DNA of 47,443 nt, taken from NCBI RefSeq assembly GCF_900119485.1, contig NZ_FPJZ01000019.1, forward strand, positions 1 through 47,443, given 5' to 3'. Below the pieces are notes generated by a model that saw only the letters and a list, made by a program, of their open reading frames with translations, did not search any database and was not told the DNA's origin. Shown piece by piece: positions 40,569 through 46,909 of the stretch. The DNA is from Thermoactinomyces sp. DSM 45891 (lineage in GTDB: Bacteria > Bacillota > Bacilli > Thermoactinomycetales > Thermoactinomycetaceae). Each line of letters opens with the position of its first letter. Position 1 is the first letter of the stretch. The position numbers were made by a program, and so were the translations under genes.

Positions 40569-41891
40569 CTAATGATATATTTCTCCATTTACAGCTTCCT
40601 CCTTATTCTTTAAATTAACCAGCGTATCAATTAATTCTAGAACCCGCTCATCATTCCCTTGCTTTCTCAAACAATTCATTAGAGGAACAATTACCTTCTC
40701 GATTAGGTTGTCCATTTTTAATTGAAGAGCTGTGTCCAATGCGTATTCAAAATTGGTTATAGCTTTTGTTTGATTGTGCCCATCCATCAAACATCCAATT
40801 GCAAAATATGCGTCAAACACTCGTATCATATCATTACATTTTTTGCTGATTTTTAAACCTTCAAAAAATAATTCCTCTGCCTCTTCTCTATCCCCTTCAT
40901 GCATCTCGATTATCCCCAACTCAATGTATGCATCCACAATCAATGCCTTTACATATAGTCGATCCTTCAATTCCAAAGCTAACTGACAATAATTTTTTGC
41001 AAGTGGTATATTCCCTAGCGACTTATATGCCCTTGCTAATTGAATAGAGAGATCCACATTTCGCTCAGGACTTCCATTTTTCATTGATAGATCCAATCCC
41101 TCTAACAACACATCAATGGCTGTGTCAGGCATGCTTTCAAGTAAGATACGGCCATAGACCTCAAACAAATTTAGTCTTGGTTCCATATCCATTTTCTCTT
41201 TTTGTTCAAATAATGCAGCAATCATTGGCAATGCCTTTGTAAGTAACCCCATCTTCTCCAAGTATATAATCTCATCTACTTGAAGGTTATAAATTAGATA
41301 ACTTCTCTCCCCATTGCTTACAAATGATTCCATTCCTTGACGAACAGTAGATATTGCCTTTTTTATATCATTATTTAAATAATGACACATAGCTAGGTCC
41401 CCATACGCAGTAGATCTTACATTTAGGAAATCTTTCTCCGGACAAAGCTGAATACACTTATTCAAATAATATATTGATTTAGAGATCACACCTTTTTTTC
41501 TATACCCTTTCCCCTTTAAAAGCAAAAGATATGGATAGTAACGACTATCTTCCTTTAAATTTAACATATTCAAAATCTTAAATACAATAGTATGGTTTGA
41601 CACTTGTTGATTTAGTAGAACCTCACATCGTTTCAATTGATGAAAGACTAAATCAAGCCTCTTGCTCTTTGAATCAGCGGCTTCGATCTCGGTCATTCTA
41701 TCTAGATCGAAGCCTATTTTATTTGCTAAGTATTGAACCTTTGGTGTTATTCTCATCAACTTTCCATTTTCAATATTACTAATCATTCCTGCTGAAATAA
41801 AATCATCAGCAATCTCTTGTTGCGTTAAATTTAGATTTTTCCGCTTTTCACCAAGGGCCTCACCTATGCGACTCATATCCATTCTCTTCAT
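40569..41891 (-). CDS. XRE-family regulator with TPR domain (RNPP/Rgg-PlcR-like)
   Basis: 440 aa. N-terminal HTH (IGEALGEKRKNLNLTQQEIADDFISAGMISNIENGKLM, residues ~9-46) followed by about 350 residues of helical TPR-like repeats (examples YRKKGVISKSIYYLNKCIQLCPEK, ARAYKSLGNIPLAKNYCQLALELKD, EMHEGDREEAEELFFEGLKISKK). This layout is that of peptide-sensing regulators such as PlcR, NprR, Rgg and phage AimR. It lies just upstream of the RiPP operon in the same direction with a terminator between, and divergently from the second MFS gene. No convincing signalling-peptide gene follows it. Starts at ATG after GAGGTGAG. Confidence 0.85.
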   Translation of the reverse strand: MKRMDMSRIGEALGEKRKNLNLTQQEIADDFISAGMISNIENGKLMRITPKVQYLANKIGFDLDRMTEIEAADSKSKRLDLVFHQLKRCEVLLNQQVSNHTIVFKILNMLNLKEDSRYYPYLLLLKGKGYRKKGVISKSIYYLNKCIQLCPEKDFLNVRSTAYGDLAMCHYLNNDIKKAISTVRQGMESFVSNGERSYLIYNLQVDEIIYLEKMGLLTKALPMIAALFEQKEKMDMEPRLNLFEVYGRILLESMPDTAIDVLLEGLDLSMKNGSPERNVDLSIQLARAYKSLGNIPLAKNYCQLALELKDRLYVKALIVDAYIELGIIEMHEGDREEAEELFFEGLKISKKCNDMIRVFDAYFAIGCLMDGHNQTKAITNFEYALDTALQLKMDNLIEKVIVPLMNCLRKQGNDERVLELIDTLVNLKNKEEAVNGEIYH

Positions 41892-42249
41892 GCAATCTCA
41901 CCTCATATTTATAACTCGTCATATAGATATGATATTTAATTTTCATCAAACAAAAGCATTTGTTCCGGCACTACTTTGATAAAAACACCTGACTTATGTA
42001 GCAATGACATAAGAAGACTTGGCTAATTACTTAATACAACAATACTTCATGATCTAACTTTTTACAAATTAAAGACAAATATTAAATATTTAATTTACAC
42101 ATTCAATTTTAGCCTAATAATTCCCCATAACTAAATATTTAAGTGAATTTGACTACAAAGATTTGAAATTTCAATCCCTATGTTTAAGAGGAATAGAAAA
42201 AATTTTTTTAGAATAAAACCAATTATCGTATAAATACACAAAAGGATTG
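41892..42249. other. AT-rich region between divergent regulator and MFS genes
   Basis: About 360 bases. Possible minus-strand promoter for the regulator: TTGATG, 18 bases, TATATG (near 41925-41955), weak. A 17-codon plus-strand ORF at 42180-42233 (begins MFKRNRKNFFRI) has no ribosome site and is probably not translated, but the DNA around it resembles a second copy at 45535-45585. Confidence 0.4.
42179..42229. repeat. AT-rich repeat, copy 1
   Basis: 51 bases starting TATGTTTA, with AAAAAATTTTTT in the middle and ATAAAAC further on; about 38 of 51 positions match, without gaps, copy 2 at 45535-45585 in the same orientation. Base composition is extreme, so part of the match may be chance. Confidence 0.4.
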
Positions 42250-42278
42250 TTGAGATTATCATTTAAGGCTTGTATAAT
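42250..42278 (+). promoter_or_regulatory. Promoter of the second MFS gene
   Basis: TTGAGA (42250-42255), 17-base spacer, perfect TATAAT (42273-42278). An imperfect dyad (GTTGA...TTAT / ATAATCAAC) spans it and may be an operator. Confidence 0.65.
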
Positions 42279-42307
42279 CAACAAATAAAGAAGGTGGTTA
42301 TATAATT

Positions 42308-43573
42308 ATGGATAATTTACTGAAATTACACATCAATGTGAAAATACGTCTGATAGATCAATTTCTAAGATCACTTGCATTTAACATTCTTACGCCTTTT
42401 ATGATTATCTACTTCTCTGGATACTTGGGAGCGTTCAACACTGGGGTTATATTAATGTGCAATTTAGTCCTTTCATTTATTGCAGGACTCTATGGTGGGC
42501 ATTTCGCAGACAATTGGGGAAGGAAAAAGCTACTGCTCTGGGCAGGTTCTATACGCTTAATCACTACTTCTATTATGGCAATTGCGGTTTCGATAAACTT
42601 ACCCATGCTTGTTTTAGGAATGGTCACTCTTAATAGCCTGTGTATTGGAGCTTCACGTCCTGCTGGTTCTGCAATGATTGCCGATTCAAGTCAACCAGAG
42701 GAACGAAAATTTATTTATACCGTCGATTACTGGTTATTCAATTTTTCTATGGTTATAGGTGCGACACTTGGAGGTTTTCTCTTCGAACGCTATTTGTTCG
42801 AACTAATATTAGGAATCGCAACCTCTGCACTCACTTCACTTCTATTAATTATATTTTTTATACAAGATACCTATACACCAAGCCCTATCCAAAATCAAGT
42901 GAAGAAAAGTATCTTGAAAGATATGATTTTGAACTATAGGAGCGTGTTAAAAGACAATGTATTTCGTGTGTTTATCTTCGCCAACTTGCTTAATATCTCA
43001 GTTCAAACTCAAACCATGGATTATATAGCCATTCGTCTTAAAAATGAAATGGAGCATCAAACTCTCTTTACCATTGGGGATTTTTCATTTGCGGTAAATG
43101 GGATTAATATGTTCGGTTTGCTATACTCGATTAACAGCTTTTTGATCATTATTCTTGGTCTTTTTACTACACGTCTATTTAAGAAACTAAGCACATCATT
43201 CTTGCTTAAAATTGGAATCATATTGTACTCTGTTGGGTTTACTGTACTCGCAATTAGTAACAATCCATACCTTTTAATCTTCTCTGAGTTTCTCATTGTC
43301 GCAGGTGAATTGATGTACATTCCAATCCTGCAATCTCTAATGGTTGATATTATCCCTCCAGAAAGTAGAGGAGCTTACATGGCTACCAATGAATTTGGAA
43401 ATTTGGGAGCCCTAATGTTGGGATCTTTAGCTGTTTCACTAGGTGCCATCTTTCCGACTTGGACAATGGGGGGTATCATTCTCTTCTGTGGTATCATAAG
43501 CCTATTTTTATTAAATACAATACCTGTTACTAAAAAAACGAGCAAGACTCCAGTAGAGATATCATCAAATTAG
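42308..43573 (+). CDS. MFS transporter, divergent from the TPR regulator
   Basis: 421 aa, about 12 membrane segments, loop 2-3 motif YGGHFADNWGRKKLLLWAGS (about residues 63-82) and a motif after helix 4 PAGSAMIADSSQPEERKFIY. It is recognisably related to the exporter of the RiPP operon: both begin with KL...N(I/V)K(I/V)RxxxxFL and share the WGRK(R/K) and RKFIxxxxYW positions. ATG follows AAGAAGGTGG with a rather long 11-base gap. Could export the peptide, export a substrate of its own, or confer resistance. Confidence 0.85.
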   Translation: MDNLLKLHINVKIRLIDQFLRSLAFNILTPFMIIYFSGYLGAFNTGVILMCNLVLSFIAGLYGGHFADNWGRKKLLLWAGSIRLITTSIMAIAVSINLPMLVLGMVTLNSLCIGASRPAGSAMIADSSQPEERKFIYTVDYWLFNFSMVIGATLGGFLFERYLFELILGIATSALTSLLLIIFFIQDTYTPSPIQNQVKKSILKDMILNYRSVLKDNVFRVFIFANLLNISVQTQTMDYIAIRLKNEMEHQTLFTIGDFSFAVNGINMFGLLYSINSFLIIILGLFTTRLFKKLSTSFLLKIGIILYSVGFTVLAISNNPYLLIFSEFLIVAGELMYIPILQSLMVDIIPPESRGAYMATNEFGNLGALMLGSLAVSLGAIFPTWTMGGIILFCGIISLFLLNTIPVTKKTSKTPVEISSN

Positions 43574-43579
43574 ATATTC

Positions 43580-43632
43580 AAAACCAACCCCCTTTTTCAA
43601 ATTAACTGAATAGGGAGTTGGTTTTGTTATTT
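43580..43632 (+). terminator. Terminator of the second MFS gene
   Basis: AAAACCAACCCCCT (43580-43593) pairs with AGGGAGTTGGTTTT (43612-43625, one mismatch/bulge), then GTTATTTTTATT. Could also act on the converging minus-strand gene. Confidence 0.8.
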
Positions 43633-43636
43633 TTAT

Positions 43637-44002
43637 TCATCCCTTATGTTCAATGATTTTAACAGGGACGAGGGAAAGAAGGGCAATTGCAAATGGTAAA
43701 AGGTACGCCACAATAGAAAGTGAAGAGAAATGAGTTTCAAAGAATAGTACGACAAAATAAAAGGTAGTTAAAACAGCAACCGATATACTAATATCTCGGA
43801 AGTATTTTTTGTCGTCACGATGTTTATGTAGAAATTGGATACTCCAGATACCAAAGACAATAATGCCAATCCAGTGGACAATCGCATAGGGATTAAAAAA
43901 GTCATTTTTAACAATACTTTCAATTATGAATGGATCAATAATGCATCCCCAAAGTAACATAAGTGGCACAAAACGATATACCTCTTTCCAATTAATAGGC
44001 AT
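43637..44002 (-). CDS. Four-helix membrane protein downstream of the bacteriocin-like gene
   Basis: 121 aa from ATG at 44002 (GGAGG upstream; frame open to 44050). Four predicted membrane segments (about residues 8-26, 38-54, 67-86, 90-112) and a charged loop FLHKHRDDKKYFRD. I do not recognise the family; general resemblance to small CBO0543-like integral membrane proteins of Firmicutes is possible. It follows the halocin-like gene on the same strand across a hairpin, the usual place of an immunity gene, so self-protection is a reasonable but unproven idea. Confidence 0.6.
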   Translation of the reverse strand: MPINWKEVYRFVPLMLLWGCIIDPFIIESIVKNDFFNPYAIVHWIGIIVFGIWSIQFLHKHRDDKKYFRDISISVAVLTTFYFVVLFFETHFSSLSIVAYLLPFAIALLSLVPVKIIEHKG

Positions 44003-44062
44003 ATAAACCCTCCAATTTTTATGTTGTCTCCATATCCATTTTATACCCAAAGTTATATTATG

Positions 44063-44100
44063 AAAACCATGGTAAGTACTATGCTAAGTACCTACCATGG
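44063..44100 (-). terminator. Hairpin/partial terminator after the bacteriocin-like gene
   Basis: Minus-strand CCATGGTA (44100-44093) and TACCATGG (44074-44067) pair outside an inner GTAC/GTAC stem, followed by TTTTC. It lies between the secreted-protein gene and the membrane-protein gene and may lower expression of the latter. Confidence 0.65.
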
Positions 44101-44124
44101 TAGAATGCAAAAGTCAACGACTAA

Positions 44125-44862
44125 TTAACGTTGACAAATGCCCTTACCCCAAGCATAATCACACGCAACTTTACAGAGTACCATTACAGGTGGCATTTCC
44201 CAAAAAACTGCACAAGCTCCAAAACAGGCAACCTGACCAGCGGCTTTACAAACAAATTGCGTTAAGAACCACTTCCAAGTATATTTTTTGGGCATTCCAT
44301 TAGGCACCATTTCACTAGCACTTTTCGCAAGCTTTTCACTGTTTTCTGCCTTGATTGTTTCGATGTCCTTTTCTGAATATGTGGTGACCTGCCCGTCTTG
44401 AGTCTTGACTGTTATTTCCCTTTTTTCAAAATTGGTAGTTGAAATTGCCATTTTACTAATTGTGTTATTGCTGTGGTTAAATAGACCAGAAATAATACTC
44501 ATGCCATCTGTACCTTGCAAAGTAAAAGATGTGTAGTACATATTTTGTTTCTTCACTTTGACACCATATGTTTTCTCAAGATCAAAATTTAATGACTTTT
44601 TTTCTTTATCAAGATATTTTTTCAAATCAGGATGCTTTATCATCTCTTCACCAAACTGCTTTTTTGATGATGCATTATCCAAGAACACCATTTCATCCAC
44701 ACCAGCTTGCTTTAAAATGGCTTGGTTTTTAATTTGATTGACTTGTGAGTCTGTAAGCTCCGTTGCTCTGACAGTAGATAAGCTCGGACTTAGACCTAAA
44801 CTCAACATACAAATTGCAAGTATAGCTAAAACTGCAAATTTAAGATTTTTTCTCTTGAACAT
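44125..44862 (-). CDS. Secreted halocin C8-like bacteriocin precursor
   Basis: 245 aa from ATG at 44862 (GAGGAGA upstream; frame open to 44901). A Sec signal peptide (residues 1-33, cleavage near VRA-TEL) leads a ~165-residue charged middle domain and a ~50-residue C-terminal domain with six Cys at 205, 213, 217, 230, 234, 243 (C-x7-C-x3-C-x12-C-x3-C-x8-C). The stretch CKAAGQVACFGAC is very like CKYAAGQVCTIGC of archaeal halocin C8. In halocin C8 the N-terminal part of the precursor is the immunity protein and the Cys-rich C-terminus the toxin; the same split fits here. Three disulfides are possible. Target unknown. Confidence 0.72.
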   Translation of the reverse strand: MFKRKNLKFAVLAILAICMLSLGLSPSLSTVRATELTDSQVNQIKNQAILKQAGVDEMVFLDNASSKKQFGEEMIKHPDLKKYLDKEKKSLNFDLEKTYGVKVKKQNMYYTSFTLQGTDGMSIISGLFNHSNNTISKMAISTTNFEKREITVKTQDGQVTTYSEKDIETIKAENSEKLAKSASEMVPNGMPKKYTWKWFLTQFVCKAAGQVACFGACAVFWEMPPVMVLCKVACDYAWGKGICQR

Positions 44863-44928
44863 TCTTGTTCTCTCCTCATTTGTATATTTATTTGTGACCA
44901 ACCGACTAAAGGAAAAACTAATTTTTGT

Positions 44929-44934
44929 AGTATA
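44929..44934 (-). promoter_or_regulatory. Candidate -10 of the halocin-like gene
   Basis: Minus-strand TATACT about 67 bases before the ATG with no recognisable -35, which would fit an activator-dependent promoter. Confidence 0.35.
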
Positions 44935-44998
44935 TCTAATTTGTACATTTCAGCATCTCTCATTGGGCTTGTAGATATCTACTAAAATTAGTCTCATC

Positions 44999-45014
44999 CG
45001 TGATATTTATCACA
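44999..45014. promoter_or_regulatory. FNR/CRP-like palindrome upstream of the halocin-like gene
   Basis: CGTGATATTTATCACA (minus strand TGTGATAAATATCACG) fits TGTGA-N6-TCACA, the Fnr/CRP family site, at 9 of 10 defined positions. Its centre is about 84 bases upstream of the start point predicted from the -10 at 44929. Confidence 0.45.
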
Positions 45015-45044
45015 TGACGAATCACCTCCTTAAATAAATGTCTT

Positions 45045-45296
45045 TCAACGAAGATCGAAACTCCAACCGCGAATTACTTTGAGAGAACCATTTGGCTGTT
45101 TAATCATCTCAATTTTTTTCATAGCCGGTAGTATTATTTCTCCTTCTTCAGTCATTAAGGTAACTTGTATCGGATCGTCTTCTGTAGTTAAAGTAACTTG
45201 TATCAGTTCACGGTAATTGTATCCTCCATCATCTATTAGAGGATTCTTAGATAGGCTTTGATTCCTTTTTTTAACTATGATTGACCAAGCTCTCAT
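45045..45296 (-). CDS. Hypothetical protein, 83 aa, with internal duplication
   Basis: 83 aa from ATG at 45296 (GGGGTGG upstream; frame open to 45353). No signal peptide or membrane segment. The segment IQVTLTTEDD is repeated immediately as IQVTLMTEEG (about residues 32-52), visible also in the DNA as two copies of ATACAAGTTAC. I recognise no family. It lies upstream of the halocin-like gene on the same strand, 180 bases away, with AGGAGG at 45030-45025 in the gap. Confidence 0.55.
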   Translation of the reverse strand: MRAWSIIVKKRNQSLSKNPLIDDGGYNYRELIQVTLTTEDDPIQVTLMTEEGEIILPAMKKIEMIKQPNGSLKVIRGWSFDLR

Positions 45297-45680
45297 TTCA
45301 GCCACCCCATCAATATAATGATTTCTGCTACTTCTTTTAAAAAAAACGAGCAATTATGCCTATCAAGATGAATATCCAATTTCCATTATCAAAATAATAA
45401 TATAAATTAATATTTTTTACAAATTTATAATTTTGTTTAAAATATTAATTTATATAACTAACTTTGTGTTTTTGATAGCCATTTACTCCTTTATTTAGGT
45501 TATATAGGATAAAAAAAATTAAATATTCATCTCTTATGTTTACAAATAATAAAAAAAATTTTTTGGCTATAAAACTAATTTTAATTAGTAGAATATATTT
45601 TTGATATAGCTAGAATTAAACGGCCTTTTGTCTTGTGTAATCAAGAAACTAGAGCTTTTTTTACTGCGTTGGAAAAAATA
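45297..45680. other. Very AT-rich intergenic region
   Basis: About 380 bases between the 83-aa gene and the phage amidase terminator. Dominated by A/T runs; contains repeat copy 2. No promoter with both boxes, no RNA and no gene that I can support. Confidence 0.5.
45535..45585. repeat. AT-rich repeat, copy 2
   Basis: Ungapped counterpart of 42179-42229 in the same orientation, starting TATGTTTA and sharing the AAAAAATTTTTT core. The two copies bracket the second MFS gene, the membrane protein, the halocin-like gene and the 83-aa gene. Confidence 0.4.
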
Positions 45681-45722
45681 AAAAAAAGAGTATCGCTCAC
45701 AGGCTTAAAGTGAGCAATACTC
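45681..45722 (-). terminator. Terminator of the phage lysis module
   Basis: Minus-strand GAGTATTGCTCAC pairs with GTGAGCGATACTC (one G-U) around a 9-base loop, then TTTTTTT, just after the amidase stop. Confidence 0.88.
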
Positions 45723-45733
45723 CCTCTATACAT

Positions 45734-46327
45734 CTATCTCTTATCCAACCCTAAAGCTGAAGCAACACCTAGTGTAATTGCCTTAGCCAACCCATCAAGA
45801 AATTGGCCATCCTTCAATAGTTTGTTCTCTGTAGGATTATCTATAAACAAATTCTCCAGCAATACTGCAGACATCTTCGTATCCCTAACCACAGCAATTC
45901 TACCTCTCGCCGCTTGGATATCAACTTTCTCTGGATTCCCATGCGCCTTAACTCCGTAGCCCTTTAAGAAGTCCAGCACACTATCGTTAATTATCTTTTG
46001 TATTCTCTTTGTCCGAGTGGGTGCAGGTTGAGCTACGTAAGACTCAAATCCAGATCCTCGTCCTGCGTTACAATGTAGCGATAAGTAAAAATCAGCCCCT
46101 TTGTTGTTTGCGTAGGCAATCCGTTTACGTAGCCCAGCACTACCAGATGGATAGCTTGCCGATGTATTCTTGTTACGAGTCAGAGTGGTCACACAAGCAT
46201 AGCTACCTAGATAGTGATTCACCAACTCTACTAATTTTAAAGCTACGTCTGCTTCTCGAAGCCCATAGCCTATAGCTCCTGAATCTTTACCGCCATGACC
46301 AGCGTCCAGACAGATTAATTTAGTCAT
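45734..46327 (-). CDS. Phage N-acetylmuramoyl-L-alanine amidase (endolysin)
   Basis: 197 aa Amidase_3 domain. Zinc ligands: H11 in LDAGHGGKDSGA, E25 in GLREADVA, H85 in SLHCNAGRG; catalytic Glu158 in VLLENLFIDN. No cell-wall-binding repeats, so it is a catalytic-domain-only endolysin. It cleaves the bond between MurNAc and L-Ala to release phage. The start overlaps the holin gene by 8 bases. Confidence 0.93.
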   Translation of the reverse strand: MTKLICLDAGHGGKDSGAIGYGLREADVALKLVELVNHYLGSYACVTTLTRNKNTSASYPSGSAGLRKRIAYANNKGADFYLSLHCNAGRGSGFESYVAQPAPTRTKRIQKIINDSVLDFLKGYGVKAHGNPEKVDIQAARGRIAVVRDTKMSAVLLENLFIDNPTENKLLKDGQFLDGLAKAITLGVASALGLDKR

Positions 46328-46556
46328 GATTAATAGCCTCCTTGTTATCTTTATCGTCTAGGAATCCCTGATTCTCCGTAGTGGGGTTATTCAATATCCC
46401 TAACACAACAAGTAGACTTACGATTGAATCTGCAACTGTGGTAATGGCTCCTTGCTTTACTGGAGTAATGTCTACCCCGATAGTCTGTAAAAATAAAAAG
46501 ACCAACCCCGTTAGGCTGATCCACATTCCACTGTTTTTCCAACGTTTATTTTTCAT
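46320..46556 (-). CDS. Phage holin, phi LC3-like
   Basis: 78 aa. Basic N-terminus, two membrane segments (about residues 12-30 and 38-58, the second VADSIVSLLVVLGILNNPTT), acidic tail. This size and pattern, including the GILNNPTTE motif, match the phi LC3 holin family. Forms the membrane lesion that lets the amidase out. Confidence 0.88.
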   Translation of the reverse strand: MKNKRWKNSGMWISLTGLVFLFLQTIGVDITPVKQGAITTVADSIVSLLVVLGILNNPTTENQGFLDDKDNKEAINHD

Positions 46557-46574
46557 ATTTAAATTTATCCTCCA

Positions 46575-46871
46575 CTAGATTGATTTTTTTACAAACGATA
46601 GCAGTAGCGTAATCGCCCCCGTGACCAACGAGCCTGTCACAATCCTCCAGAGCCACACCTGCTGGCTTTCTATTTTGGAAGCTATGTCATATGCCTCTTC
46701 TGATTTTTTAATCGCTTCACGACTTCTCTCTTCCGTTTGTCCAAAGTCCTCCAACTTAGTCTCCATCACGCTTATGCGAGTTAGGATTTGTTGAGACGTA
46801 CTTCCAATAGCCTGTATAGATTCATACATTTCTTTTCCAGATATATAGATGCCTTGCTTTTCTTCATCCAA
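46575..46871 (-). CDS. XhlA-like lysis accessory protein
   Basis: 98 aa from the TTG at 46871, which has GGAGGTG six bases upstream; a GTG at 46880 in frame overlaps that ribosome site. A coiled-coil-like helical region (residues ~10-70) precedes a C-terminal membrane helix (IVTGSLVTGAITLLLSFVKKS), the layout of hemolysin XhlA in PBSX, which assists holin/amidase lysis. Directly upstream of the holin. Confidence 0.85.
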   Translation of the reverse strand: MDEEKQGIYISGKEMYESIQAIGSTSQQILTRISVMETKLEDFGQTEERSREAIKKSEEAYDIASKIESQQVWLWRIVTGSLVTGAITLLLSFVKKSI

Positions 46872-46909
46872 TCGGATCACCTCCTCTCCGATTCAATCTG
46901 CTCACGGGA

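Noticed and set aside
44960..45013. 17-codon GTG ORF behind a good AGGAGG in the halocin-like leader
   Set aside because: Spacing of 11 bases is long, the same site fits the adjacent ATG TGA start-stop better, and the peptide has no recognisable character; mentioned only within the regulatory finding.
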